DNA of 64,000 nucleotides from Mesopusillimonas faecipullorum (GTDB lineage Bacteria > Pseudomonadota > Gammaproteobacteria > Burkholderiales > Burkholderiaceae_B): contig NZ_JACDXW010000002.1 in NCBI RefSeq assembly GCF_020539505.1, positions 596,670-660,669 of the forward strand, written 5' to 3'. The position numbers and the translations under genes are program-made. Below the pieces are notes generated by a model. That model saw only the letters and a list, made by a program, of their open reading frames with translations, was not told the DNA's origin and ran no database searches. Shown one piece after another: positions 38,045 to 47,579 of the stretch. Numbering within the stretch: the first letter of the stretch is position 1; the number at the start of each line of letters is the position of its first letter.

Positions 38045-38070
38045 ACTTTTACCTACCAGGCAATCTCCCC

Positions 38071-38307
38071 CTACTCATTTGGGTGGTTTTGCCGATAAAA
38101 CTCCCACTCATCCACTCGGGTGCCGTCCGAGAGCACGCACGTAGTGACGTCACCCTGTGGGCTTTCTTTGATATCCAGCGTACCGCCTCGTTCTATGCAA
38201 TAAACCGAGGCGGGGTTGGGTAAGCCGAGGGTAAGCACAGGATCTGGCCCCGTCACCGTGCAAGCCGCCAACAAGAGGGCAGCCGCCCCTATTCCAATGA
38301 TGCGCAT
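38071..38307 (-). CDS. DUF333 family small lipoprotein
   Basis: The product has 78 residues. The lipobox LLAAC places the lipidated Cys at residue 16. The mature part, NPASVYCIERGGTLDI through CVLSDGTRVDEWEFYR, matches the DUF333 pattern with two paired Cys. The family includes small periplasmic or outer-membrane lipoproteins of unknown role. Confidence 0.85.
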   Translation of the reverse strand: MRIIGIGAAALLLAACTVTGPDPVLTLGLPNPASVYCIERGGTLDIKESPQGDVTTCVLSDGTRVDEWEFYRQNHPNE

Positions 38308-38418
38308 AACAACTCCTCATGTGTTTGAGTGATTGTATGCTCAAGGACTTTGGAAAAACACAGTGCGCATAATGCGCCACCTGGCGCCTAGACACCGCTG
38401 CTCGGCTGCCGAAGGGCC

Positions 38419-38661
38419 TCAGCTCTCGGCGTCTATCAATTGCTCGGCCAGTTTTTTACCGCCTTGGGTTCCTTCTTCTTGGGAAGTGAAGGTGTATTCG
38501 TGTTCGGCAGTCATGAGCAAGGTGCCTTGGCCGCCGGCCCCGCCTTCAAAAATATCGACCCAAACCAGCCACTTGCCTGGCCGCAGACTGGAGGGTTCGC
38601 AGTGAACGGCATAACTGTGGTCGCGGTAATCTTCTGTGTGGATAGGATGCTCGACTTTCAT
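38419..38661 (-). CDS. Hypothetical 80-residue protein
   Basis: The ATG at 38661 has CAGGAG seven bases upstream. The product MKVEHPIHTEDYRDHSY... is a small, soluble, beta-rich protein (WLVWVDIFEGG, LMTAEHEYTFTSQEEG) with no signal peptide and no motif I recognise. The strong ribosome site supports expression. Confidence 0.6.
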   Translation of the reverse strand: MKVEHPIHTEDYRDHSYAVHCEPSSLRPGKWLVWVDIFEGGAGGQGTLLMTAEHEYTFTSQEEGTQGGKKLAEQLIDAES

Positions 38662-38937
38662 TGCTTGTCTCCTGGAGTGCGGATGAACCATCGTTGCTGC
38701 CCTTATCTCAGACCATCATAAACGCAATCGCCTCATAAAGCAGCCCCTAGAAACACAGCCAAGTTGTCCCCACCCCCTGTGAACAACGCTGGGGGCAAGC
38801 TGGGGCCAGTTCTTGCAAGTACTTGTCATGTAAGCGCTTTGAACAAAACGGATAAAAAATGACCACAGGGAAAACCCTTAACTAAAAATACCCCTTACGC
38901 ACACCTTTCTCAAAAAACAGGTAGAATGCTCACCTTC

Positions 38938-39013
38938 GCCGGCTTAGCTCAGTTGGTAGAGCAGCGCACTTGTAATGCGAAGGTCGGGGGTTCGACTCCT
39001 CTAGCCGGCACCA
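38938..39013 (+). tRNA. tRNA-Thr (anticodon TGT)
   Basis: A 76-base cloverleaf: acceptor GCCGGCT/AGCCGGC, D-arm AGCTCAGTTGGTAGAGC, anticodon loop CTTGTAA, T-arm GGGGGTTCGACTCCTC, discriminator A and encoded CCA. TAGAAT at 38921 is a likely -10. Confidence 0.97.
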
Positions 39014-39406
39014 TCTTTACATGCAAAACACCCAGCCACTGTTAAGGGCTTTTTCCCGAAACCGGCATGGGTGCTCATCAAATCCGGTCAAACGTACCGC
39101 TGCCATCGCGTCAAACCAAGTGTTTCATGCGATCGTCTTCAGCCTCCCTGGCCTTACCCCTCTGACGGCTCGCTCCTTTTAATGAAGCACGCCCGTCAAC
39201 CCATCACTGTTACTGCGCCTGCCGCGAAACCGCATGAGACCCCTCGCTCTGCTGATGCGTCTTTATTACTCCGTCCTTGATCCTTTGATCGTTTGGCGGC
39301 GTCAGGCCACTCGTTTATGTCAATGGGGCGGCCCTCCTGCCTCCATCAACCTTAGCCTGGACACAGAACACGCTAAAGGTCCGGGTTCGGCACAAGCGCT
39401 AAGCGT
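39014..39406. other. Gap of 393 bases after tRNA-Thr, possible upstream part of a broken gene
   Basis: A plus-strand frame at 39234-39467 encodes 77 residues (MRPLALLMRLYYSVLDPLIV...) and overlaps the next frame. It may be the displaced N-terminal part of the gene at 39407. I see no RNA gene and no clear terminator for the tRNA. Confidence 0.4.
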
Positions 39407-39871
39407 ATGCGGAATGTGGCGCAACGCTACAACATGCACGACCATGGGCGAGGTGCCACGCCCATGATGCTTGATCTGCGGGCATGCGCAGATAGGCAAG
39501 GCCTAGAGCATTTGCTGCGAAGCCTATCTTCGCGGAATATGTCCAAGATACGTCGCGCCGAGCGCTTGGGTTATCGCGTTCATCTTTTTACCTTGGCCAA
39601 CCACGTCCATGATGTGCACGCCATCAAGACCTCCATGGCCATACGTAGCGGCGGGCCGGTACTGGCACGCTGGCTGCTTAGACCAGAATACATAGGGCAA
39701 CAGGCAGAACATATGCAGCCCTGGAAAAAACCTGGCTGCAACACCCACTGGACACTATGGTGGGGCGTTTTCATAGACGCGCCAGGTCACCATAACGGCC
39801 CAATTGAGACCAAGGAAAAGCTGGTGGCTTACACCAAGCTCGCCCGTGCGGGTGAACTTTTACTCAGCTGA
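39407..39871 (+). CDS. Hypothetical protein, possibly N-terminally frameshifted
   Basis: The frame encodes 154 residues; ATGs at 39407 and 39464 are possible starts, neither with a strong ribosome site. Segments such as RNMSKIRRAERLGYRVHLF and HAIKTSMAIRSGGPV look like the acceptor-binding part of an acyltransferase, but I cannot name a family. The in-frame stop upstream and the overlapping 39234-39467 frame suggest a one-gene origin split by an indel. Confidence 0.45.
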   Translation: MRNVAQRYNMHDHGRGATPMMLDLRACADRQGLEHLLRSLSSRNMSKIRRAERLGYRVHLFTLANHVHDVHAIKTSMAIRSGGPVLARWLLRPEYIGQQAEHMQPWKKPGCNTHWTLWWGVFIDAPGHHNGPIETKEKLVAYTKLARAGELLLS

Positions 39872-39999
39872 TTTCTCATCAGCGACCTAGCCGTTTCATA
39901 TTCACAAGAGCCTATGCAACAATGGGGTTGCGGCATTTCTCAGCCCCCCACTTCCCCATTGGCACTGCGGCCCTCGCGCCGCCTCCCCTTTGAGTCCTC

Positions 40000-40920
40000 A
40001 TGAAAATATTATTTGTTGGCGCCGGTGCTGTCGGCACTCTATTTGGCGCAGCCTTGCACCAGCATGGCGTAGACGTTCATTTTTTGGTTCGCCCCGCACG
40101 CAAAGCCCTGATCGATGCGCAAGGCCTTAAGTTACAGTTACCCAGCGATGAGCTTCATCTACAGCCGCACACTGTTACCGCAGACAGCCTGAACGGCAAC
40201 TACGATCTTATCGTTCTGACCAACAAGGCCCCCGCGCTGGAAAGCGTCATTAGCGACATCTCACGCGCTGTCGGCCCAGACACGCATATCCTGCCTTTGT
40301 TAAATGGCTTGCGTCATCTGGATCGCCTGGATGAAGCCTTCGGAGCCGAACGCGTCTTGGGTGGTATAGCCAAGACCATCGCGACTCAAGTATCTGCCAC
40401 CCATATCCGAGTCGATAATGCGTACAGCAGCCTTACCTTGGGCCCGCGCAGCACCAGTCAGCGCGCCAAGGCACAAGCGGTGTGGACGACGTTATCGCAA
40501 GCCGGCATCGCCGCCGAACTGACAGACGACATCATGGACCACATGTGGGATAAGTTTTGTCGTATGGCAGCCTTAGGCGCCGCCAACTGCTTGCTGCAAG
40601 GTACGGTAGGCGAATACATGCGCAGCGAGGCTGGCGGCGCCATCGCCCTGCAACTTTTTCAGGAATGTACGGATACCGCTCAAGCGGTGGGCCACCCCAT
40701 GCATCCTCAGGATATTGCCGGCTTTCAACGCGCGCTGACCAATCCCAACTCCAATTTCAATTCCTCCATGTACCGCGACCTGCGTGCCGGTTTGCCCATA
40801 GAAGGAGAGCACTTGGTGGGCGACATGCTTCGCCGATCACAGACCGTCGGCCTGCCGGGTTCCATGCTTGCTGTTGCCAACGCTGTACTGCAAACCTACA
40901 GCGCCAAGCAACAATCCTAA
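40000..40920 (+). CDS. panE: 2-dehydropantoate 2-reductase (ketopantoate reductase)
   Basis: The product has 306 residues. The NADP site GAGAVGTLFGAAL is at residues 7-19. The catalytic Lys is in LTNKAPALESV, and the C-terminal domain has DKFCRMAALGAANCLL and NFNSSMYRDLRAG. It makes pantoate for coenzyme A. Other ApbA-family oxidoreductases cannot be excluded. Confidence 0.85.
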   Translation: MKILFVGAGAVGTLFGAALHQHGVDVHFLVRPARKALIDAQGLKLQLPSDELHLQPHTVTADSLNGNYDLIVLTNKAPALESVISDISRAVGPDTHILPLLNGLRHLDRLDEAFGAERVLGGIAKTIATQVSATHIRVDNAYSSLTLGPRSTSQRAKAQAVWTTLSQAGIAAELTDDIMDHMWDKFCRMAALGAANCLLQGTVGEYMRSEAGGAIALQLFQECTDTAQAVGHPMHPQDIAGFQRALTNPNSNFNSSMYRDLRAGLPIEGEHLVGDMLRRSQTVGLPGSMLAVANAVLQTYSAKQQS

Positions 40921-40935
40921 GCACCCTGCCCTATT

Positions 40936-41565
40936 ATGGCGCGCCGCCCCCAGTGTTCAGCCTGCATGCGGCCTGAAACGCATTGTGTCTGCCCATATAT
41001 CAAGATCGTTGCGCATCGCACCCAAATATTGGTGCTGCAACACCCCGACGAATTCAAACACCCCTTGAACACTGCGCGCCTGGCAATATTAGGGCTGGCA
41101 CATGCCCAGTGCTGGGTCGGTGAACACTTCCCCGACCTGGCGCCACGCTTGCAAAGTGCCAGCCGCCCGGCGCTCTTGTTTCCAGGGCCGGCGGCACGCA
41201 CGCCCCAGCAGTGGCGCGATCAAGCCCCTGCTTGCCTGCCCGATCTATTGATTGTGCCCGACGGCACCTGGCGACAAGCAGGGCGACTGGTGCGCGAGAA
41301 CGCCTGCCTGGCAGAGCTACCCCGCTTAGTCCTGGAGCCCGGTGCAGTTTCACGTTATCGGGTGCGCCACGCGCAACGCGATGACGCCGTCAGCACCATA
41401 GAAGCCATTACACACACACTGGCGGCGCTTGAGCCCGAAACGGATTTCACCCCTTTGCTGCGGCCCTTCGAGGCCATGATAGAAAACCAGATACGAGCCA
41501 TGGGCGAGCCAGCCTATACCCGCCACCTTGCCTTAAGCGCCAAGCGATCAATAAGCAAGCGCTGA
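40936..41565 (+). CDS. DTW-domain tRNA-uridine aminocarboxypropyltransferase
   Basis: The product has 209 residues. A Cys-rich start (CSACMRPETHCVCPY) and a central PDGTWRQAGRL correspond to the DTW (TapT/YfiP) family, which adds 3-amino-3-carboxypropyl to uridine 47 in tRNA. SRYRVRHAQRDDAVSTIEA is the usual C-terminal motif. It lies 15 bases after panE. Confidence 0.87.
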   Translation: MARRPQCSACMRPETHCVCPYIKIVAHRTQILVLQHPDEFKHPLNTARLAILGLAHAQCWVGEHFPDLAPRLQSASRPALLFPGPAARTPQQWRDQAPACLPDLLIVPDGTWRQAGRLVRENACLAELPRLVLEPGAVSRYRVRHAQRDDAVSTIEAITHTLAALEPETDFTPLLRPFEAMIENQIRAMGEPAYTRHLALSAKRSISKR

Positions 41566-41591
41566 TCCTGAAGGTTTTTTCCGGTAGCTTT

Positions 41592-42545
41592 TTAGAAACT
41601 GACCGAGCTGGCAGCAAAGGGGACCGACAAGCCCACCACGCCCTCTCCTTCCTGGCACACCACCTTTTCGTCAAGAAAATCCAGGAAGGCCCTTACGCCG
41701 GTCGCCATGCCGCGTCGAGACGGATAAACGGCATGCACGATACCCGGGGGCAATGACCATTCGGGCAAAACGCGCTCCAGCCGCCCCCGCGCCAAATCGT
41801 CTTGGCACATGTAGTCGGGCAGCACCCCTATACCCACGCCCCCTAAAATCACGAAACGCAAAGTGATCAAATCATCGGTCGTGCAGACCGGCCTTGAAAC
41901 GGCGGCGTGATGGCTGTTTTGCGGTCCAGTAAGGGTCAGTCGCATACGGCCGTCAGTCAGCGACATGCTTACGCTGGGCAGAGCGTCCATCTCGCTCGGG
42001 GTGGTGGGCCGCCCCAAACGGCGCAGCAGCTCTGGGCTTGCCACCAATACACCATGACTGAGGCCCAAACGCTTGATGATCAAGCTGCCACTGTCTTCCA
42101 GGCTGGCGCGAACACGCAAGGCAAGATCCACCCCCTCTTCGACCAAATTGACACTGCGGTTACTAACCTGCATGTCTATGCGCATTTGGGGGTAGCGGGC
42201 GAGAAACTCCGGCAATATAGGCCCGACAACAGACTGTGCCAGCGTGACCGGACACACCATCCGCAAGATACCGCGTGGCTCTGAGCGCACGGCTTCGAGC
42301 TCAGCCTGCGCCTGCTCGGCTTGGTCTCGTATGGCCACGCAATGACGAAAATACTGCTCTCCAGCGGGCGTCAGCGATAGCTTGCGCGTGGTTCGCTGTA
42401 ACAAGCGCACCCCCAACTGCGTCTCGAGCGCGGCAATGCGGCGTGAAAGCCGCGACTTGGGTAATTCCAGGGAGCGGGCCGCAGCAGCAAAGCTGCCATG
42501 CTCGACAACTTCAGCGAAGTACCGCATGTCATTTAAGTCTTGCAT
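41592..42545 (-). CDS. LysR-family regulator, divergent from azoR
   Basis: The product has 317 residues. The helix-turn-helix is at about 20-40 (FAAAARSLELPKSRLSRRIAALE). The effector domain is of the CrgA/quinone-responsive group often paired with azoreductase or NAD(P)H oxidoreductases. It probably controls azoR from the shared 103-base region. Confidence 0.88.
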   Translation of the reverse strand: MQDLNDMRYFAEVVEHGSFAAAARSLELPKSRLSRRIAALETQLGVRLLQRTTRKLSLTPAGEQYFRHCVAIRDQAEQAQAELEAVRSEPRGILRMVCPVTLAQSVVGPILPEFLARYPQMRIDMQVSNRSVNLVEEGVDLALRVRASLEDSGSLIIKRLGLSHGVLVASPELLRRLGRPTTPSEMDALPSVSMSLTDGRMRLTLTGPQNSHHAAVSRPVCTTDDLITLRFVILGGVGIGVLPDYMCQDDLARGRLERVLPEWSLPPGIVHAVYPSRRGMATGVRAFLDFLDEKVVCQEGEGVVGLSVPFAASSVSF

Positions 42546-42569
42546 ATCATTGAGCCCAAAAATAGAACA

Positions 42570-42594
42570 ATAAGTCTTATAAAGGACAACTTAT
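42570..42594. promoter_or_regulatory. Probable LysR operator between lysR and azoR
   Basis: ATAAG-T-CTTAT is followed nine bases later by another CTTAT (42590-42594). The repeats lie 25 bases from the regulator start and 55 from azoR, a usual position for an autoregulated LysR site. Confidence 0.4.
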
Positions 42595-42648
42595 CAAACA
42601 ATAATTGCTGATGGATAATAACGATAAATCACACGAAATGAGGACCCC

Positions 42649-43263
42649 ATGCAACTGCTACACATCGATTCCAGTATTTCTAACGTCAACTCCGTTTCCC
42701 GTCAGCTGAGCAGCGAGATCGTCGAAAAATGGCGCAAAGCCCATGCCGATCTACAAGTCCAGTATCTGGATCTGGCTATCGAGGCGCCCAACCCGCTCAC
42801 ACGCGACGCGCTGGGTTTTCGCATTCCCGTGTCGGACGAAAGCCTGACTGCTGAGCAACGCGCAGAGAACGAAGTCTCGGCAGCTCTGGTTGAGCAAGTG
42901 CTTCAAGCTGACGTCATCGTGATCGGCTCCCCCCTTTACAACTTCACTATTCCTGCCCAACTGAAGTCTTGGCTGGATCGCATTGCCCAAGGTGGCAAGA
43001 CCTTCAAGTACACCGAGAACGGCCCTGTGGGACTGCTCGGCGATAAAACGGTCATTCTCGCGCTCAGTCGTGGCGGCATCTACTCCACCAGCGAAGCCGG
43101 TCGCGCCATGGAACACCAAGAAAGCTACCTGAAAGCCGTCTTCGGCTTCATGGGTGTTACCGATGTGCAGGTTGTGCGCGCAGAAGGCCTGGATATGGGC
43201 GCAGAAAGTCGTGAGCAAGGTTTGGCTCAGGCCCGTCAAGAGATCGAGGCCCTGGCAGCCTGA
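42649..43263 (+). CDS. azoR: FMN-dependent NADH azoreductase
   Basis: The product has 204 residues with flavodoxin-like fold: [19 protein letters not shown] (FMN phosphate loop), [21 protein letters not shown] and ALSRGGIYS. It reduces quinones and azo compounds. Quinone detoxification is the likely natural task. Confidence 0.93.
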   Translation: MQLLHIDSSISNVNSVSRQLSSEIVEKWRKAHADLQVQYLDLAIEAPNPLTRDALGFRIPVSDESLTAEQRAENEVSAALVEQVLQADVIVIGSPLYNFTIPAQLKSWLDRIAQGGKTFKYTENGPVGLLGDKTVILALSRGGIYSTSEAGRAMEHQESYLKAVFGFMGVTDVQVVRAEGLDMGAESREQGLAQARQEIEALAA

Positions 43264-43282
43264 GGATCAGGCAATCACGCTC

Positions 43283-44104
43283 ATGTCCGATCCTGAGTTC
43301 GAGACACTGCATATACAGGCTGGCCCGCCCTGGGCCTGCTTGCGTGCGGGCGCGGGTCGTCCACTCTTGTTGATTCATGGCTCATTGTGCGATGCACGCT
43401 TCTGGCAAGGACAATTACAGCCATTGGCCGCAGCGGGCTATTCAGTCATCGCTCCCAGCTTGCCCGCCTATTACCCTCTGCATGTGTTTAAACGCATGCG
43501 CTGGCAAGACGACCTGGAAGCATTGAGCCTGCTGCTTGAGCACCTTAGCCATGATCAAGCGATTGATGTGGTCGGACACTCTCGTGGGGGCTTTCTGGCT
43601 TACCAGTTGGCGCGACTTGCTCCCGACCGCGTACGCCGCCTGGTGTTGGCCGAGCCCGGAGGAAGTTTCGGCATATCGACCTCTGCGGGCACTGCTGACA
43701 AGAACTCCGGCCAAGCGTGGCGACAAGACATCGTATCGATGCTGCAGCGCGGAGAAGTGGAATACGCCCTGACGCTGTTTGTCGACGGAGTCAGCCGGCC
43801 AGGCAGTTGGCGTGCCAGCCCGCAAAGCTTCCGTCAGATGGCGCTGGACAACGCTTCAACCTTGCTCAGCCAATTGCAAGACGACACTTTGCCGAATTAT
43901 CTAGAGCACGAAGTCAGTGAGTTGAACCTGCCTGTACTTCTCGTCAAAGGCCAGCGCAGCCTGCCGCGTTTTAAACTGACCATCGACACACTGGGCCAAT
44001 ATTTACCACGAGCCGCAGTGACAGAAATACTCGGTGCGGCCCACGCGATGAACCTTGCACACCCCCAACGTTTCAATCAAGTCGTGACAGACTTTCTCGC
44101 TTAA
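43283..44104 (+). CDS. Alpha/beta hydrolase
   Basis: The ATG at 43283 gives 273 residues, 19 bases after azoR, so co-transcription is likely. Motifs: oxyanion LLLIHGSLCDARFW, nucleophile elbow GHSRGGFLAY (Ser), and a C-terminal His in GAAHAMNLAHP. The substrate cannot be told from sequence. Confidence 0.88.
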   Translation: MSDPEFETLHIQAGPPWACLRAGAGRPLLLIHGSLCDARFWQGQLQPLAAAGYSVIAPSLPAYYPLHVFKRMRWQDDLEALSLLLEHLSHDQAIDVVGHSRGGFLAYQLARLAPDRVRRLVLAEPGGSFGISTSAGTADKNSGQAWRQDIVSMLQRGEVEYALTLFVDGVSRPGSWRASPQSFRQMALDNASTLLSQLQDDTLPNYLEHEVSELNLPVLLVKGQRSLPRFKLTIDTLGQYLPRAAVTEILGAAHAMNLAHPQRFNQVVTDFLA

Positions 44105-44220
44105 AGCGGCCACCCAAAGGCTTTTTTACCAGCATGATTGCGGATGTGTCATGCCCATGCAATCTTGCCTGGGGACAATAGCGCTCCGACATTTATCCGG
44201 GGCTCCCGCGCCGCTGTGCC

Positions 44221-45885
44221 ATGCTGAAACACCTACGCATACAAATGACCCTGCTGCTGATTTTGCTCAGCTTTGTAGGCTTATTCGCCTCATCCGGTAT
44301 TGCGGGCCTGTGGATGCTAAAAGAAAACCAGCGCTTGATCGCGGATTTAGGGCATCAAGGGATAGAACAAGCCAACCATCTTAGCGATGCCTCCCTGCTG
44401 ATGCTCCAAAGCCGCGTTGCCCTTATCAGTGCCAAAACCTATATGGAAGGCGGTCAGACAGAGCGGCGCGACGAGGCGCTGGCTATAGCCAAAACACTGC
44501 TGGATCGCAGCACGGAGCGGTTTGGGCAATTCCGCGATAACGCCTTGAATATAGACGACCCGAGTTACCAGCGCGTCGCTGAAAGCTATCAAGCGCTGTT
44601 GGCCCAAGGCCTATTACCACTGGCCGATGCCTTGCAAAAATGGAATGGGATTGAGGCCAATAGAATTTCCGACCAGGTGATGGAATCCGCCACCTTAAGC
44701 TTTACCCAGGCCTTGGATGCGTATCAAGCCAGCACTCGGGAACTGGCGCAACTAGGTTTGGTTCAAGCCGACAGCATGTCCCGTAACGCCATGAAAACCC
44801 TGGGCGGGCTGCTGATATTAAGCCTCATCATGACTTTGGGCGCGCATCGAGTTATACGAAGTGCGGTCTTGAAACCGCTGAGCACCCTGCTTGCGCACTT
44901 CAAGCTGATGGCCCAGGGCGATTTGCGCGGGCGCCTACCCAGCGGAGGACGCAATGAAATCGGCGCGCTGCTGGAGGGCGCCAGCCATATGCAAGGCAAC
45001 TTGGTGCATACGGTGGCAGGGATCCGCGAAGCCGCCTGTTTGATGCGCCTAGACACACAGGATATTGCCTATCGCAGCAAACAGATTTTTCATCAAACGA
45101 TACGTCAAGCCAGCGCGCTGGAACAAGTCACACAGGCCACAGAAACTTTGCACGACAGCGTGCGGCAAAGCAGCACACATGCAAAAACCGCCACCGAAAT
45201 GGCGCAACAGGCACGCAATACCGCAAGCAAAGGCCATGAAGCCGTCGCTCAGGTTATTACCAATATGAACGACATCGCCTCTTGCGCACAACGGATTCAG
45301 AGCATCGTCAAACTGATCACCGGCATCGCTACCCAAACCAACCTACTAGCTTTGAACGCGGCTGTCGAAGCGGCTCGCGCGGGTGCTCATGGCAAAGGCT
45401 TTGCAGTAGTTGCCAACGAAGTGCGGGAACTCGCTCAGCGCAGCAATCAAGCGGCAGAAGATATCAAAGCCTTGATAGAAGCATCGGACCTCAGCGTGGC
45501 GGCCGGCACCGGGCAAGTCAGGCAGGCAGGGTTGGCCATGGACGACATTCTTTTGGCCGTGCGCGCGGTAAGCGAACGCATAGACTGGATCGCGCAAGCG
45601 GCTGCACAACAGTCCGAGAGCATCGATAACGTGCGGCAAGTGGTGGAGTCCGTTAAATCTGATACTCAGTCCAACCTACCTTTGGTTCGCCAAACAGATG
45701 ATGCGGCCGGCAAACTTTCCGCCCAGGCACTACGCCTACATGACATTACTTCGGTGTTTCAACTTGAACAAGCAGACCAAACACACTTAGATATACAAGC
45801 GAAAATTGAAGAAACGCTTGAGTCTTCTGTCATAGAGGGCATCCCGCCGCCAAAGACTCTTGAGTGGATGGCCACCCCAGCCTGA
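44221..45885 (+). CDS. Methyl-accepting chemotaxis protein
   Basis: The product has 554 residues: TM1 about 9-33, a helical periplasmic sensor about 34-190, TM2 about 192-212, HAMP about 213-265, and a cytoplasmic signalling coiled coil whose hairpin tip is [33 protein letters not shown] in part. It lacks the C-terminal pentapeptide that tethers CheR. The start region has a weak ribosome site. No che genes are in the window. Confidence 0.93.
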   Translation: MLKHLRIQMTLLLILLSFVGLFASSGIAGLWMLKENQRLIADLGHQGIEQANHLSDASLLMLQSRVALISAKTYMEGGQTERRDEALAIAKTLLDRSTERFGQFRDNALNIDDPSYQRVAESYQALLAQGLLPLADALQKWNGIEANRISDQVMESATLSFTQALDAYQASTRELAQLGLVQADSMSRNAMKTLGGLLILSLIMTLGAHRVIRSAVLKPLSTLLAHFKLMAQGDLRGRLPSGGRNEIGALLEGASHMQGNLVHTVAGIREAACLMRLDTQDIAYRSKQIFHQTIRQASALEQVTQATETLHDSVRQSSTHAKTATEMAQQARNTASKGHEAVAQVITNMNDIASCAQRIQSIVKLITGIATQTNLLALNAAVEAARAGAHGKGFAVVANEVRELAQRSNQAAEDIKALIEASDLSVAAGTGQVRQAGLAMDDILLAVRAVSERIDWIAQAAAQQSESIDNVRQVVESVKSDTQSNLPLVRQTDDAAGKLSAQALRLHDITSVFQLEQADQTHLDIQAKIEETLESSVIEGIPPPKTLEWMATPA

Positions 45886-45912
45886 ATCAACAAAATTGGC
45901 TCGAGCAAAGAA

Positions 45913-46868
45913 CTAACTAGGCAGCTGCAGCGGTACGCCAGGTTGCGGCCCCAGGTACATAATGCTTAAAGGCTCCCGCTCTAGGGGTGCAAACACGACA
46001 CGGCTGCGGCCCTGTCTTTTAGCCGTATAAAGCAGCTTGTCTGCCCTGCGTAGCGTAGCGTCTACATCGATTCCACGGTGCGGCTCTATTTGTACGGCCC
46101 CTACACTGACGCTGACTTGTCCCAAAGGCGAATGCTGGTGCTCAATGTACATATCGTGGACATCGGCCTGAATCCGTTCAAGCAAAGTATGCAAACCCGC
46201 AGCATCGTTACCCACCCAGACACAAGTGAATTCTTCACCCCCATAACGCGCCGCGATGTCGAGCGGCCGTTGGGTATGCGCTTGCAGCACACGTGACATA
46301 CGACGTAGCACGACGTCACCCTCGGCGTGCCCGTAGTGGTCGTTGTAGCGTTTGAACCAATCCACATCTATCATGGCCACGCTAACGACCTGCTCCTCTC
46401 GTATGGCATGGCGCCAAACATACTCCAAACGTTTTCTTAACGCTCGTCGGTTGTGCAGCCCCGTCAGAAAGTCTTTGCTAGCCTGATTGCTCAACTGCAC
46501 AGCCAAAGCAAAATTGCGACGCGCTGAATACTCTCGCAGCATGGCGCTGACCACACCGATCACGTTAGTCGTAGCAAGAAAAAGCGTGCGGACTACGATT
46601 TCTTTACAAAAGTGAGGGGTATGACGACAAACAGGAATCGCACCCACAAGAAACTGGGCAAAAGTGCCAGCTCAAGCATAAAAACATCGAGCACGCCATA
46701 AACAAGCATGACCAGGATGGCAGCCAAGGCTGCCCAACGCCCGTAGCGCAACAGCTCGGCATCGTCAAGCCGCCTGAATACGACTTCCACATCCGGCGTA
46801 AACCTAGACCACAGGCCCCGTCTCATCCACGTTGCCTTGGCCGGCAAGTCATCAGAAAACTGAAACAT
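45913..46868 (-). pseudogene. Diguanylate cyclase broken by a frame change and probable internal deletion
   Basis: The N-terminal part (46868-46593, first frame) encodes about 91 residues with two membrane helices, ending ...PLTFVKKS-stop. The C-terminal part (open from about 46647 to 45913, second frame) starts inside a membrane helix and carries an intact GGDEF domain: DFLTGLHNRRALRKRLE, an I-site RPLD and the active GGEEF (a GGDEF variant). Related membrane cyclases usually have several more helices between these parts, so loss of sequence near 46600 is inferred. The C-terminal part could still be made from the ATG at 46542. Confidence 0.75.
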
Positions 46869-46991
46869 CAGGATCGCACGGCCAAGGGTGATTGTGGGCT
46901 CACGATATTCTTGCTTCCGGTCCGGCCCTTGATCAGACCCGTAAAAAGTTACCAAGGAATACCTCAGCAGACAGTCGGGCCACTTCTGACT

Positions 46992-47447
46992 TTATTTAGG
47001 CAAGAGAACGGCATCAATCACGTGGATCACACCATTGTCTGCAAGCACGTCGGCTTGAACAACCGTGGCATTGTCGACCATGACTTTCCCGTCTTGGGCC
47101 ATAACAGCCAGCGCACTGCCTTCCACCGTCTTGGCAGCACCCGTCTTCACATCCTTAGCCATGACTTTGGCTGGCACAACATGGTAGGTCAGGACTTTGG
47201 TCAAAGCCGCTTTATCTTTCAACAAAGCATCCAACTGCTCTTTAGGTATTTTGGCAAAAGCAGCATCCGTAGGAGCAAAGACGGTGAATGGCCCCGGCCC
47301 TTTAAGCGTCTCTACCAGATCTGCAGCTTGCACGGCCGTCACCAAGGTGTTGAACGAGCCGGCAGATTGCGCGGTTTCAACGATGTCAGCAGCCTGAGCT
47401 GCGGTGCATGCGAAGACGAGGGATGTACCAATAAGAAAGCGTTTCAT
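46992..47447 (-). CDS. Secreted fasciclin-domain protein
   Basis: The product has 151 residues with a signal peptide (about 1-19, AAQA-AD). One FAS1 domain follows: [33 protein letters not shown] and [17 protein letters not shown]1 proteins mediate adhesion or surface interactions. It is divergent from the MerR-type regulator, which may control it. Confidence 0.9.
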   Translation of the reverse strand: MKRFLIGTSLVFACTAAQAADIVETAQSAGSFNTLVTAVQAADLVETLKGPGPFTVFAPTDAAFAKIPKEQLDALLKDKAALTKVLTYHVVPAKVMAKDVKTGAAKTVEGSALAVMAQDGKVMVDNATVVQADVLADNGVIHVIDAVLLPK

Positions 47448-47579
47448 GTGAGGCTCCTGTTTGATTAGCAGAGGCGCGAAATTTGCTTCGCGTGTTGCTA
47501 AGGTAAGCTCCGCACAGGCTTTATGCCTATATAATGAATCGATATTTTCAATATTAACCGGGTCAAAAACGGGTCAATT
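47448..47579. promoter_or_regulatory. Divergent promoter region of the fasciclin and merR-type genes
   Basis: The 132-base region is AT-rich on its right side (TATAATGAATCGATATTTTC near 47528-47547). No clear 19-20 base spacer dyad typical of MerR sites was picked out. Confidence 0.4.

Noticed and set aside
38758..38810. DnaA-box-like sequences (TGTGAACAA and similar) before tRNA-Thr
   Set aside because: Only one near match to the 9-base box, with no AT-rich unwinding region and no dnaA or dnaN nearby.
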